64,000 nucleotides of DNA from GCA-2683825 sp965662355 (GTDB lineage Bacteria > Planctomycetota > UBA1135 > GCA-002686595), in NCBI GenBank assembly GCA_965662355.1, contig CBFIHP010000004.1, positions 62,001-126,000 of the forward strand. Reading direction: 5' to 3'. Position numbers and translations under genes: made by a program. Below the pieces are notes generated by a model, which had not been told where the DNA came from, did no database searches, and saw only the letters and a list, made by a program, of their open reading frames with translations. Below, piece after piece: positions 8,463-18,442 of the stretch (position 1 is the first letter of the stretch; every line of letters begins with the position of its first letter).

Positions 8463-11225
8463 CTACGGGGAAAGGACGCGCGCGGGCCGCACGCCCATCC
8501 ACGGACTGCTGACCTCCGGGTAGGCGTTGTCGCGCGATCCGAGCCGAGCCATGGAAGCGTTGTTGACAAAGGATCCACCGCGCGTCACACGTGTAACGTC
8601 CTTGCCCAGCCGCTCACCCGTTCCGGACTGAGGGTTGACGTCGTAGCGAAGGAAGACGTCACGGCACCATTCGAAAACGTTGCCGTGAACCTCGAAGAGA
8701 CCAAAGTCGTTCGGAGCGTAGGTTCCAACGGGCGCGTGACACAGGTGCTCATCGTCGAGCCATGCCATCGTGCCGAGCCATGGAGCACCGTTTCGCTTCG
8801 CAAACGAGTCATTCAAGTTGGCCACTCCCGCCAACGAGCGCTCGTCTTCGCCACTCCACCATGCGGATTCCGCGCCGGCACGGGCGGCGTATTCCCATTG
8901 GGCTTCCGTCGGTACGGAGAGCCCCAGGCGGAAGAGCTGGGTCGTGGCGTCGTACCAGGAAATCGTCTCGACCGGATTGCGATCGGTGATTTGCCTACCC
9001 GAGTCAACCTCTCCGGCCTGAAAGCGACTCGGCCGCGCGCCACACATCCGGGCCCATTGCCCCTGGGTCAGTTCGAATTTCGAAATGAAGAAGGCGTCGA
9101 GATTGACCCGTCGAACGGGTTGCTCGTCGGTCTTCGATTGCCGGTCGTAGTTGTTACGAGAGGGCGCTGGCGAGGTGCCCATGAGAAAGTCTCCCTCGGG
9201 AAGAAGCACCAGGACGACGCCGCTTGCCTCACCTACCATGTCGTAGTCCGGGGTCTCGGGATCCGGTGCTACGCCCGATGCGATGTGGCAGAACTCCCAT
9301 AGCCCCGTGTCCTCGTTGCGCTTGATGGGCAGGAGCCCCCGCTGCGGCCGAATGACAAGACCGCCGTAGAGTGGACACTGCTCGACATCGCGAATCGAAG
9401 CAATGGCCTGGGTCCAGCGCTCCTGTGCGAGGCTGCTGGTCAAGGTTTCCTCCTCGATGCGCCGTAGCGCAGCCAGGCGGCGACGCACTCCCCAACCGTG
9501 GCTGGAGAGTCCATCGATCAATCCTCCTTCGGGGTGGCTGAAGGCCTCGATCTCGGAAATCAACTGGACGAGGCGGTTGTACCACCACTTGTCGTTGTCC
9601 GTTTCAAATGCGAAGAAGACCTGGGGCGGCTCCGTGTCCGTGGCGGGTGCTTCGACCTTGCGGCCGCGCGAGCGAAGGAGCTCCAGCTGGCGATGGTGAC
9701 CATGGTCTTGCCCATCCGCACTTGGGCTTAGCCCGGCGACCAAGAGCTTGGCTTTGACGAGCCACGCCTCGAGCCCAGGAATGCGTTCCGGATCGATCGG
9801 CCAGAGCCCATCCGCCTCCTCGCGCAAGTCGAGCAATTGCTGAAACGCGGAGAGTCGTAGCACGTTCGCCCGCTCACGGTTAGCGATGCCCTCTTGACGC
9901 CGAGCTTCGCCCAAGCTCGTCTGAGCCAAGCGTTCGTTGTCCTCAGCCCGAGTCCTTTCGGTTTCGGCCACCTTGCGCTCCTCCGACTGCACGTAGCCGA
10001 CCGAGGCCAACCCGACGATCGTCGAGAGGAAGGCCACCGCCGAGGCGATTGCGAGGGGGCGATTGCGACGGACCCAGGACTTCAGCTCTGCCATGGCGCC
10101 GGTCTGATAGGCACTGACCACTCGGTTCTCGAGATACGCCCGCAGGTCCTCCGCCAGCTCCTCCATGTCGGCATAGCGATCCCCCGGCTGGCGAGCCATG
10201 GCCTTTTCACAGATAGCGATCAGCTCGAGTGGGGAGTCAGGAACCAGCTGGTGTAGCGGCTTCGGCGGGCCTTCGAGAACCCAACGCAGCACGACGTGCT
10301 GGGAGAGGTTGGCCTCCGGAGTCGAGTACGGCGGGCTGCCGGTCAGAAGGTGGTAGATCATCGCCCCGGCTGAATAGACGTCGGAACGCGCCCCCAACCG
10401 GTCGATCTCTCCACGAGCCTGCTCGGGAGCCATGTATGCCGGCGTGCCGACAACGTCCCCATCAACCGTAAAGAGGTGCGAATCGGGGTATTGAGAGGCG
10501 GTGGCCTCCTCGCGCCGATCGCTCTCGACCACCGCCATGGGGGCCGTCGGCCCGGCGTACAGACCATGCTTGTCCTCCTCGCCGATGATCCTGGCGAGTC
10601 CCCAGTCCATGACGTAGACCTCGCCGAAGCGCCCCACCATGACGTTGGCCGGCTTGAGATCCCGGTGCACGACCTGCTTGCTGTGGGCATAGGCCATGGC
10701 GTCGCAGACCTTCAGCATGTTCCACAGGAGCCCCGTCAGGCTCCATTTTTCCTCGCCCGCGTGCAGTGCGCTGAAGATCTCGTGGAGGTTCTGGCCCTTG
10801 ACGAGCCGCATCGTGAAGAAGACCCGGTTCTCATCATCGACCCCCAAGTGATGGACGGGGACCACCCCCGGGTGATCCAGTTGGCCCGTGACCTGGGCCT
10901 CCTCGAGGAACCGCCCGAGAGTCTTGGGAGCGACATCCTTTGTCGCATCCGCAACCCTGTTGTTGAAGCCGAGGACGACCTTCATGGCCAGGTCCCGCCG
11001 CAGATCGTTGTCACGAACTTTGAAGATCACTCCCATGCCTCCACGGGCGAGCTCTTCTCTGAGTTCGTATCGCTGATTTTCCCCGCCACGCGACTGCAAT
11101 CGATCGAGAATCTCCCTCGAAGCACCCGTCGTCTCGGCTCCCCCCGAGGGCGCGACATTGGGCATGGGCCGAATCGTCGCTTGAGAATCTAGATCCTCGT
11201 CTTTGTCCCTCTTCTCAGCGTCCAT
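8463..11225 (-). CDS. Ser/Thr kinase fused to FGE-sulfatase domain
   Basis: 920 residues from ATG 11225 (a GTG lies one codon upstream). Kinase domain at about 54-370: glycine loop LARGGMGVIF, Lys82 in AMKV, HRDLKPAN at 187-194, DWG in place of DFG at 207-209 (common in planctomycete kinases), and APE at 266-268. A single transmembrane helix at about 390-412 is followed by a coiled coil rich in Arg and Glu. The last ~260 residues are an FGE-sulfatase/C-type-lectin-like fold (LPEGDFLMGTS, FELTQGQWARM, VPTEAQWEYAARAG, FGLFEVHGNVFEWC, RGGSF). The Cys residues used for catalysis by true formylglycine-generating enzymes are absent after RGGSF, so this domain probably binds rather than oxidises. 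Confidence 0.93.
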   Translation of the reverse strand: MDAEKRDKDEDLDSQATIRPMPNVAPSGGAETTGASREILDRLQSRGGENQRYELREELARGGMGVIFKVRDNDLRRDLAMKVVLGFNNRVADATKDVAPKTLGRFLEEAQVTGQLDHPGVVPVHHLGVDDENRVFFTMRLVKGQNLHEIFSALHAGEEKWSLTGLLWNMLKVCDAMAYAHSKQVVHRDLKPANVMVGRFGEVYVMDWGLARIIGEEDKHGLYAGPTAPMAVVESDRREEATASQYPDSHLFTVDGDVVGTPAYMAPEQARGEIDRLGARSDVYSAGAMIYHLLTGSPPYSTPEANLSQHVVLRWVLEGPPKPLHQLVPDSPLELIAICEKAMARQPGDRYADMEELAEDLRAYLENRVVSAYQTGAMAELKSWVRRNRPLAIASAVAFLSTIVGLASVGYVQSEERKVAETERTRAEDNERLAQTSLGEARRQEGIANRERANVLRLSAFQQLLDLREEADGLWPIDPERIPGLEAWLVKAKLLVAGLSPSADGQDHGHHRQLELLRSRGRKVEAPATDTEPPQVFFAFETDNDKWWYNRLVQLISEIEAFSHPEGGLIDGLSSHGWGVRRRLAALRRIEEETLTSSLAQERWTQAIASIRDVEQCPLYGGLVIRPQRGLLPIKRNEDTGLWEFCHIASGVAPDPETPDYDMVGEASGVVLVLLPEGDFLMGTSPAPSRNNYDRQSKTDEQPVRRVNLDAFFISKFELTQGQWARMCGARPSRFQAGEVDSGRQITDRNPVETISWYDATTQLFRLGLSVPTEAQWEYAARAGAESAWWSGEDERSLAGVANLNDSFAKRNGAPWLGTMAWLDDEHLCHAPVGTYAPNDFGLFEVHGNVFEWCRDVFLRYDVNPQSGTGERLGKDVTRVTRGGSFVNNASMARLGSRDNAYPEVSSPWMGVRPARVLSP

Positions 11226-11338
11226 CACGTAAAATCCACCTCGGTTTTGGTTGGGCCCCCCCGCCCTAGAAATGCACTGTCGCAGAATGACTCGCGCGGA
11301 ATTCTGGGTTCCGTCACCCCGCGTAGACAGCCTACCCG

Positions 11339-12514
11339 ATGCTGAGAAAACTCAACCTGTTGGCCCTCCTCGGAATCGTCTCGGCATCCATGATGCTGAG
11401 TGGCTCCGTGGTCCTCGGAAGCGGATCCGGCAGCGCAGCTGCCGTGACGCCCCGCATCGCCACCGTGATGATCGAGTTCAAGAAGCGCCAATGGAGACGG
11501 GGTGATCTGTCCACCCTTGGCTTCACGGTCACGGGGGAGGTCTTTGCCGGCACGACTCCCGAAAAGGTCGCGGCCTTCCTCTATATCTCGTTCGATCCGA
11601 CGCCCTTCGATTCCCCGGCCCAACCCCCGAACTTCATCGGTATCCTCGAGGTCCCCTCGACCGTCGAAACGCCCGTGTATCTGGGGCCGGAGCGCAACCC
11701 GATTACGGAATTCACCCGTGAACGCTTCGTCCAGGGAGCCGTCTTCAACCTGGAGACGGGCAAGCTCGAGGGACTCTCGAACGTCGCCTACCTGGACATC
11801 CTCTACGAAGCCGATGCCGAGACCTTCGAGATCGACTTCCAGACCGAGGACGATTTCACGACTCCGCTCGTCAACGGCCAGGACATCTCGACACCGCCCG
11901 AGTTTGGCAACCAGTTCGACATCCTCTCCGCGGGCACCGACCACTTCGGTCCTGCGATCTTCGACACGGATCCGAGTGGACCGAACCAATTCTCGTCCGA
12001 CCAGGACCTGTTGGTCGATACGGGCAATGCACTGATCCTGCAGGGCAACAGCAACCAATCGACCCCTGGAATCTTCAACAACCCGGACGACTCGGCCTTC
12101 GGCGGCACCCTGAGCTTCGACTTCGGCGAGCTGCAGTTCGCACGCCACGCGATGATGACCAGCATCGATCTCATCGACATGTGCCTCGGCGCCAACAACG
12201 GTAGCACCGTGACGCTGACCGACGTTTTGGGCAGCCAGGTCATCTACTCCGTGCCTCCGGGCTGGACGTCCGAGGTCAACACGGATGGGCCGCCGGGCTT
12301 CGGCACCCTGGATCTCACGACCCTCGACCCCCAGCCTGGGTTCCTCGCCACGGCCACGGCCACGGGTGACGACGAGTTCATTCCCGGCGAAGTCGTACGC
12401 ATCGATATCGAGCTCTCCGGCTCAGGTGCGGTGGACAACTTCCACTTCGAGCGCGAGGCCGACCCGAATAACTCGGACCCCGAGATCGTCGGGCCCCGCA
12501 AACGCCTCAGGTAG
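11339..12514 (+). CDS. Secreted protein of unknown function
   Basis: 391 residues beginning with a clear signal peptide (MLRKLNLLALLGIVSASMML). I recognise no family. The mature part is rich in Asp, Thr, Phe and Pro, with beta-strand-like stretches (LSTLGFTVTGEVFAG, VAYLDILYEADAETFEIDF) and near-absence of Cys, which suggests an all-beta extracellular fold. It ends in basic residues (GPRKRLR), an ending similar to the lipoprotein encoded at 13919-16951 (PKRLR). It is divergent from the kinase-FGE gene across a 110-base gap. Its stop lies 26 bases before the next signal-peptide gene, so the two are probably co-transcribed. No Shine-Dalgarno sequence is obvious. Confidence 0.7.
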   Translation: MLRKLNLLALLGIVSASMMLSGSVVLGSGSGSAAAVTPRIATVMIEFKKRQWRRGDLSTLGFTVTGEVFAGTTPEKVAAFLYISFDPTPFDSPAQPPNFIGILEVPSTVETPVYLGPERNPITEFTRERFVQGAVFNLETGKLEGLSNVAYLDILYEADAETFEIDFQTEDDFTTPLVNGQDISTPPEFGNQFDILSAGTDHFGPAIFDTDPSGPNQFSSDQDLLVDTGNALILQGNSNQSTPGIFNNPDDSAFGGTLSFDFGELQFARHAMMTSIDLIDMCLGANNGSTVTLTDVLGSQVIYSVPPGWTSEVNTDGPPGFGTLDLTTLDPQPGFLATATATGDDEFIPGEVVRIDIELSGSGAVDNFHFEREADPNNSDPEIVGPRKRLR

Positions 12515-12540
12515 CCCAAGAAGAGCGAAAGGAGCGGGAG

Positions 12541-13626
12541 ATGCCTATGCTCGTGCCCATGCTCGCCAGCATGCTCCCTCTCCTTCTCGCAGGGCTCTGC
12601 AGCGCCCAAGAGGAGCCGCTTCAACACCCCGTGTCCCACGACCGCACCGGGATCGAATGGCAGATCCCCTTCTCTCTTGCCCTCGATAAGGCCGCCGCGG
12701 AGAAACGCCTCCTGGCCATCAAGCCGGTGGCCTTCGGCACCACGTCGAACGGATGTTGGTGACCTGCCGCCGAGGTGCTCCGGGCGGGGCCCTTCAGTGA
12801 CGAGCGGATCGTTGGACTCCTCAACGCCCGTTTCGTGCCGTTCTACTTCGACCTGGCCGTCGGCAGCCCCGCGGGCGATGCCGAGGCGAAGGAGTTCTGC
12901 GTCGCGATCAAAGAGGAGCTGGGCGGATCCCCCGTGCCGACACCACCGATTCTGATCATCACCGTCGAGGGCGAGCTGGTAGCGGAGATCAGCAACTACG
13001 CCGACGAAGAGACCGTGCTGCGCAAGCTGCGTTTGGTTCTGGCGGAGAACGGGGACCTCGCGGCCCCCTCCGAAGAGGAGGCCAACTGGCCCGTGATCCA
13101 GAAGGCGCGACTCCGCGTGGATCTCGGAGACCACGCCGGCGCCCGGCGCTTGCTCGAGGGCCAAGACGAACCAAGCGCGCATTTGCTGCTAGCACGCCTG
13201 GCGCGCCATGAACGCAACTGGACCGAACACGCGCGCGAACTCGCCAAGCTGGACGGAAAGAGCCACGAGCACGAGGTCCGTATGGAACAAGCCCTCTGGG
13301 CGTGGAACGAAGAGCGCTACGCCGACATCGTCGATCTCCTGGCGCAGTTCCCGACTTCGAGCGGAAGGTACTCGGAAGCCCGCTACTACGAAGGACTGGC
13401 GTACTACCACAGCGAGGAAACCGAGCTCGCACGCGAGACCTGGAAGCAACTCGTCTCCGAGATTGGCGAGGATCGCTGGAGCTATCGAGCCGACTGGGCC
13501 TGGTCGCAAAGCCATCCGAAAGAGCGTGCACACAAGTCGTCTACGAGCACGCGGCCGAAGACACTGCTCGAGCGCCACGGCTATATGGGCCGGACGAATC
13601 CCGATCTCAGCGGCCCGCGCCCGTAG
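12541..13626 (+). CDS. Thioredoxin-like/TPR-like protein with in-frame UGA (candidate Sec)
   Basis: Read through one internal TGA at 12760-12762, the frame gives 361 residues. It has a signal peptide (LASMLPLLLAGLCSA), a thioredoxin-like segment (KRLLAIKPVAFGTTSNGCW, then the UGA codon, then PAAEVLRAGPFSDERIVGLL and RFVPFYFDLA), a strand PILIITVEGELVAEI, and a helical repeat half resembling TPRs. The first part has a good ribosome site (GGAG 6 bases before ATG 12541). The second has no convincing start of its own beyond GTG 12775, which would lose the redox site. The motif would be C-W-U. TGA is an ordinary stop for other genes here, so this is either selenocysteine or a nonsense mutation of a Cys or Trp codon. 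Confidence 0.55.
12763..12788 (+). promoter_or_regulatory. Hairpin directly after UGA (possible bacterial SECIS)
   Basis: Immediately 3' of the UGA, CCTGCC (12763-12768) can pair with GGCGGG (12783-12788), with one G-U pair. Inside, GAG (12772-12774) can pair with CTC (12778-12780) around a GTG loop. Bacterial SECIS elements lie right after UGA with a small apical loop that carries G near its start, which fits in outline, but the UGA-to-loop distance of 12 bases is shorter than usual. A second short hairpin (12782-12785 with 12789-12792) has a loop 23 bases away. G+C-rich DNA makes such hairpins easily. Confidence 0.3.
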
Positions 13627-13918
13627 GCCGTCTCGGGGCCTGGGTAACGGTTTTCGAGCGTTTTTGAACGACAATCTCGGCAATTCCTTTTGGACGTTCG
13701 GTACCGCACGCCAAGCCGCTAACCGGGCATAGCCAAACCCCCATACGGGCCAACAGCATCGGGGACTTGGGAACGAGCCTGCCAGACCGACCCGCCACAC
13801 AGAGAACGACGGACTACCTGCCTGCACCACGGGCGGCGTCCGTCAGGCACTGCCACAGCAGGAGATGGCGGAGGGACAGGAGCGCTCCAGAACCCGGCCC
13901 CGGCCATTGGAGCGTTCC

Positions 13919-16900
13919 ATGTCGTACTCGATCCTCAGCGTCTCAACAGGTTGCCTCGCCCTCTCGCTCATCGTCGGGTGCGCCGGTGGTGGAGGCGACG
14001 GTCTAGGGACCCCGATCCGGACAGGTGAAGGCGACGGCTTTCTGGTCGATCCGCACAAGAGTGGGTCACCGGAACCTCCCCAGCTCTTGGAGATCACGTT
14101 CGGACGTCTTGTCGATGTGCACGACGTCGATGACCAGAACCGCGTATCAGCACTGCCCGTCAATCGCGACTTCGTCATCAACGAGAACCTCTTGACGGAT
14201 GGGATCGACTACACGCTCGAGACCAATCCCCTGACGCAGGGTTCGCGCCTGATCATCCACCGCACGGAAGGCGCGGAGGAGGTTGGCAACCGCGGCACGT
14301 ACAAGGACCTCTTGAAACGCGCAGAGCGCAACCTGCCCAATATCCTGCCCAAGGGCGAAAACGACGCGGGTCCGTTCTCGCTGATCGCCCGGAACGCTTG
14401 CTTGATCCTGCGCTTCGACGACCTGCTCGATGATGACGAAAGCGCGAGTCAGTTCCTCCAGGAGATGCTCCGGCTGTCGACCAGTGGTCCAGCACCGAGA
14501 CCGCTCGAAGGGCGAGTGATCTTCGACTCGAACCACGGCGCCGAAATCGCTGGCGAGTTCCATTCGACCCGCGTACTGATCGACCTGACGATCTCGGAGG
14601 TCGAAGCGCTCGACATGCAGCAGTCCCTGGGCTTGAACCCGCTCGGACTACCCGAGAGCGACAACGCCATCCCCGGCGCGAATATCGTTCTGAAGATCCC
14701 GACCCGCCAGGTCATCGGCCTGCAGAGTCGGGTCCTGCGCGGTCTCGGTGGAGCCGCCCTCGATATCTCGAGCCACGGCCCAGCCGATTTCCAGAGTCCG
14801 ACACAGGATGTCGTGCGGGCCATGCGCTCGGGCAACGAAACGAACATCAATGCTGGCTTCCTGCTCGACCTGCGCGCGCCCGAAATCGTCGGGACCTGGC
14901 CATCCCAGGTGGTCACTGCAGAAGAAACGGACAATGGAGAGGTCCTGCTTGCGCTCCGCTTCTCTTCACGCTGCGCCCGGGACACGCGCATCGGCGACAC
15001 GATCGGGGTGGGCAACCGGCTGCTCGAAGTGATCTCGGTTTCGGAAGTCGATGCCCTGGGCCAGGTCCGCGATCTTCGCGTACGGGTCCTGGGCGCGGCG
15101 CCAGCTCCCGCCCAGGCACTGCTCGGGGGCGCGCGCTACCAAACCACGTATTCCGGCGACGAGGCGGTTCCCGAGCTTTGCTGGATCGTGGTGTCGCCAC
15201 AGCCCAGCGGCCCCGAGCGCAACGTCGTCGACCCCGACTCGCTCTTCGAACTCACCTTCACCGAAGCGATGGAGCCGACCCAACTCGGTCCACTCGAGGG
15301 CTTTCAGGTACTGCGCGGTCCAGACACGGGCGAGGTCAAACCGCGCGCGATCGTGGTCGGTCGCGTGGCAGCAGCGCCAGACCTGCGTTCATTCCGTTAC
15401 ACATCCGTGACTTCCCTCGACGCATCCCGCCCGCAACACCGCGTTGTTCTTTCGGACTACACCGACCTCTCGGGCAATCGCCTAATTGCTCGACCGGATT
15501 CGATCCCCTTCTTGGTGGCTTCCAACGCTGCTCCTACGGAAAGCCGCGGCATCGTCATGCGCTTCGAGAAGCCCGATGAGGTCGGACCGGAGGGCAGCCA
15601 CGACCTGCGCGGGCAGTTCTTCTTCGAACAGGAAGAGGGTGGAATTCGTCCGCGTGCAGTGTCCTTCACCTCGGCCAACGCCGATCCGTCGAATCCCGTA
15701 CCGTCGATCATGACGCCTTCACCGTCGTCTCCGATCACGCCTTTGTCCAACCTGGGTAGCAAGCTACAGACGGTCTGGCGTTATGCCGACTTCGGTTGGT
15801 CCGTCAGGGACGAGACGAAGTACAACATCGACGTCGTCGGATTGAACTGGGCACCTGCCGATGGGCAAGTGATCAGCGACTTCTTCGATCGCCTCGAGAT
15901 TCGCCTCTCGCACAGCGAGCGCTTGCCAGACGAAGCCCTGAACCCCGGCTTACTTCCGCAATATCGAAATTCCGGGTTGACCGCCTTCCGGTTCACCGAC
16001 AACTCGTTGGACCCGCAGAAGGTCGTGCATCACAAGGATCTGGGCTATCGCATCAATCCCGCCCGCATCTTTCAGACTTCGACGGGGCTGCGCCTGATGC
16101 CCTGGCCTCTGAATCGCGGCTCGGGACCGCTGGTCACCTATACGTGGCGCGACACCACGCTCCTGGATGTCGGCGGCAACGCCGGTCCTGGAGTTCCCAT
16201 GGCGATCGAAGTCAACGAACCTCTGCTCCTCGAGCCAGGGGAAGCCGGCTCGGTGGCGCCGCGTCGCGAAGTGCCGAGCTTCGGCTTGCCCTTGCTGATG
16301 GAATTCCGCTGCTTCCCCGACTCGACCGCCCTGGCCCAGAACAGCTTCGCGGTCTCGCTGGCCACGAACGCCTCATCCCGTCCCAACTTCCGCGTCTATT
16401 CGACCGGGGGGACGAATACGTCCAACATGATCGTCAACGTCGAACCCGAGTTCGAAAACCGGCCGCTGGGCGGTTTCAACCCGAACTCCTCGCCACCGGG
16501 CAAACGCACAGGCAGTGGCGACAACACCTTCTATATCGGCCAGCTCGATTACGTCGTACGCGTCTCGCGCGTCCACACTGCGTGGTTCGACACACGCAGT
16601 GGCGATCCCGATTACCTCGATCCCGTCCTCGAACCGAGCCTGCAGCCCGAAGGCACCGAGATCCAGATCGAATACCGCGGCGCCAACAGCTTCCAGTTGC
16701 TGGACGAGCCGTTCGACGCACGCTTCTTGGATCCATATGGCGAGCTGGATACCGGCGTCGTTCAGTTCCACGACGAGTCCGCCGAATGGCAATCGAGCAT
16801 CGATGCGATCGACGGAGCTCGCTATCTACAAATGCGTATCAGTTTCACCGCCAACGTGGAGACGGGTCAGATTCCACGCATCACCGCCCTCGGAATTCCG

Positions 16901-16951
16901 TTCGAACGAAAGGGTGGTTCGCTGAAGCTAGAGCCCAAGCGGCTGCGCTAG
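13919..16951 (+). CDS. Large secreted lipoprotein with Ig-like segment
   Basis: 1010 residues from ATG 13919, chosen because it begins a lipoprotein signal (TGCLALSLIVGCAGGGGDG); the frame is open upstream without signal character. The lipobox Cys is followed by a Gly-rich tether, so the protein is probably anchored to a membrane facing outwards. A segment near the middle (VDPDSLFELTFTEAMEPTQLGPL) resembles the bacterial Ig-like domain that begins with a 'non-overlapping' F-T-E-x-M motif (Big_5). The remainder is beta-rich and unrecognised. It ends in KLEPKRLR. It stands alone, 292 bases after the UGA-containing gene, and faces the TPR gene at 17012-18442. Confidence 0.72.
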   Translation: MSYSILSVSTGCLALSLIVGCAGGGGDGLGTPIRTGEGDGFLVDPHKSGSPEPPQLLEITFGRLVDVHDVDDQNRVSALPVNRDFVINENLLTDGIDYTLETNPLTQGSRLIIHRTEGAEEVGNRGTYKDLLKRAERNLPNILPKGENDAGPFSLIARNACLILRFDDLLDDDESASQFLQEMLRLSTSGPAPRPLEGRVIFDSNHGAEIAGEFHSTRVLIDLTISEVEALDMQQSLGLNPLGLPESDNAIPGANIVLKIPTRQVIGLQSRVLRGLGGAALDISSHGPADFQSPTQDVVRAMRSGNETNINAGFLLDLRAPEIVGTWPSQVVTAEETDNGEVLLALRFSSRCARDTRIGDTIGVGNRLLEVISVSEVDALGQVRDLRVRVLGAAPAPAQALLGGARYQTTYSGDEAVPELCWIVVSPQPSGPERNVVDPDSLFELTFTEAMEPTQLGPLEGFQVLRGPDTGEVKPRAIVVGRVAAAPDLRSFRYTSVTSLDASRPQHRVVLSDYTDLSGNRLIARPDSIPFLVASNAAPTESRGIVMRFEKPDEVGPEGSHDLRGQFFFEQEEGGIRPRAVSFTSANADPSNPVPSIMTPSPSSPITPLSNLGSKLQTVWRYADFGWSVRDETKYNIDVVGLNWAPADGQVISDFFDRLEIRLSHSERLPDEALNPGLLPQYRNSGLTAFRFTDNSLDPQKVVHHKDLGYRINPARIFQTSTGLRLMPWPLNRGSGPLVTYTWRDTTLLDVGGNAGPGVPMAIEVNEPLLLEPGEAGSVAPRREVPSFGLPLLMEFRCFPDSTALAQNSFAVSLATNASSRPNFRVYSTGGTNTSNMIVNVEPEFENRPLGGFNPNSSPPGKRTGSGDNTFYIGQLDYVVRVSRVHTAWFDTRSGDPDYLDPVLEPSLQPEGTEIQIEYRGANSFQLLDEPFDARFLDPYGELDTGVVQFHDESAEWQSSIDAIDGARYLQMRISFTANVETGQIPRITALGIPFERKGGSLKLEPKRLR

Positions 16952-17011
16952 CGCAATTGCCCCATGAAACGGACCGGCTTGGCGAAACGCGAAGTCGAGC
17001 GCCCTTGCCAA

Positions 17012-18442
17012 CTAGCCATTTCCTCCATCGCCTGAGCTACCACTCGGCAATCCCGCCAGCCTCTGGACCGCATCGCGGTACGGCTTGGCCACGCGGAGGC
17101 ACTCCTCGAAGAGGATCCGCGCGCGCGGGTAGTCGCGGACCCGTTCCGCCGCCAGGGCGCGTGCGTAGAGTTGTTCGGCCTGCTCGAGACTTGTGCTTAT
17201 CACTTGTAGACGTGCGTACACGTCCTTGTAGTTCTCGATGGCGATGCTACAGGCCGTGAAGAAATCACGGGCCGAAACCAGGTCACAGACGGCCTGGGCC
17301 CGCGTGCCCGAGGCGTAGAAACGCGCGACGTCCTGTTTGCGCTGTACGAGACGCACGCGGAACTGGCGAGTATCGCGGAATTCGACGAACAAGCCCTCGA
17401 TCGTCTCGAGGCATTGGAGCGCATCGTCCACGCGCCCCTCGAGTTCGAAGGCCTGTGAACGGGAGTACAGATCCTCTGCGTACTCACGGCGCGATGTTTC
17501 GTAACGCGTGCGGAACTCCTCGCGGGCGTCCGTCAGCTGCCAGGCCTCATCGAAGATGGCGAAGGCGCTCGGCCAGTCGCCGACTTCAAAGGCGCGTTGG
17601 GCGTCGACCAGGAGGATGTCCGCATGGACTTCGTTCTGTGCGCGCTGCATGCGCTCGTCCAGGCCGTAGTGGTTCGAATCGTATTCGGCAGCTTCCTGGA
17701 ACTTTTGGATCGCGAGATCCCAGTGTCCGTTTGTCATGAACCCGTCCCCCAGGGCCACGAGCTCGTTGGCGATCTGCGAATTGACGAGGGACAACTCCTC
17801 TCGAGCCTTGGTGTGCTTGGGGTTCATCTGCAGCGCCTTGGCGAACAGCTCGAGGGCTTGCTCGCGCTCACCCAGGGCGAGGGCCGTGCGCCCTTCTTGA
17901 TAGCGGCGCTCCGCGTGCGCTTCGCGCTCGCGTTTCTCGACGCGTGCCTTGTTCAGAATGGTCTTGGCATGCGGATGCTCGGGTTGGAAGGCGAGGGCGC
18001 GCTCCAGCTCGGGAATTGCCCCGAACGGGTCACCGCTATCCAGGAGCCGCGAACCCTTGAGGTAGTGGTGCTCGGCGCGAGCGAGTGTCATGTCGCGCAG
18101 GCGCCCCGGAAGATCGGGGTTATGCGAGTCCCGATACTTCACTTCCTCGTACGCGTTTTCCGCGCCCACCCAATCCAGCCGAGCGACCGCCTGATCACCG
18201 CGCTTCATGAAAAGGCGAATCTCCGTGATCCGGATCCTCTCGTCGATGCCGACCAACTCGGGATCCTTGCGCTTTGCTGAGCGGTAGTACTTGCTCGCCG
18301 CTTCGAAGTCGCCCTCGAGGTACGCGGCTTCGCCCTTCTCGTAGTACGAGGCTGCAGAGGCGCAGGCCACGGGAAGGAAGGCGAGGAGGATCAGGGCGAG
18401 TCGTGCCAAAACCTGGGGAAGCGTGGGGCGAATCGAATGCAT
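17012..18442 (-). CDS. TPR-repeat lipoprotein
   Basis: 476 residues from ATG 18442, selected because it starts a lipoprotein-type leader (LALILLAFLPVACASA); the open frame upstream is proline/arginine-rich shadow sequence. Helical pairs of 34-residue TPR type follow from YYEKGEAAYLEGDFEAASKYY, with good units at AIPELERALAFQPEHPHAKTI and QALELFAKALQMNPKHTKAR, and less regular ones after. Proteins of this type scaffold complexes at the envelope. It is divergent from a second TPR lipoprotein gene across 200 bases, which suggests a shared control region. The C-terminus is Gly/Ser-rich and probably disordered. Confidence 0.85.
   Translation of the reverse strand: MHSIRPTLPQVLARLALILLAFLPVACASAASYYEKGEAAYLEGDFEAASKYYRSAKRKDPELVGIDERIRITEIRLFMKRGDQAVARLDWVGAENAYEEVKYRDSHNPDLPGRLRDMTLARAEHHYLKGSRLLDSGDPFGAIPELERALAFQPEHPHAKTILNKARVEKREREAHAERRYQEGRTALALGEREQALELFAKALQMNPKHTKAREELSLVNSQIANELVALGDGFMTNGHWDLAIQKFQEAAEYDSNHYGLDERMQRAQNEVHADILLVDAQRAFEVGDWPSAFAIFDEAWQLTDAREEFRTRYETSRREYAEDLYSRSQAFELEGRVDDALQCLETIEGLFVEFRDTRQFRVRLVQRKQDVARFYASGTRAQAVCDLVSARDFFTACSIAIENYKDVYARLQVISTSLEQAEQLYARALAAERVRDYPRARILFEECLRVAKPYRDAVQRLAGLPSGSSGDGGNG

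Noticed and set aside
11225..12148. 307-residue minus-strand frame
   Set aside because: Antisense shadow of the secreted protein at 11339-12514. No motifs, and no signal or start context.
12760..12762. Genome-wide reading of UGA as Trp
   Set aside because: TGA is a normal stop for several clear genes here (for example those ending at 20115, 35517, 62076 and 62966), so the code is standard.
16960..17060. tRNA-like stretch GCCGAGTGGTAGCTCAGG on the minus strand
   Set aside because: Those bases encode the C-terminus of the TPR lipoprotein (LPSGSSGDGG), and no cloverleaf with a paired acceptor stem forms.
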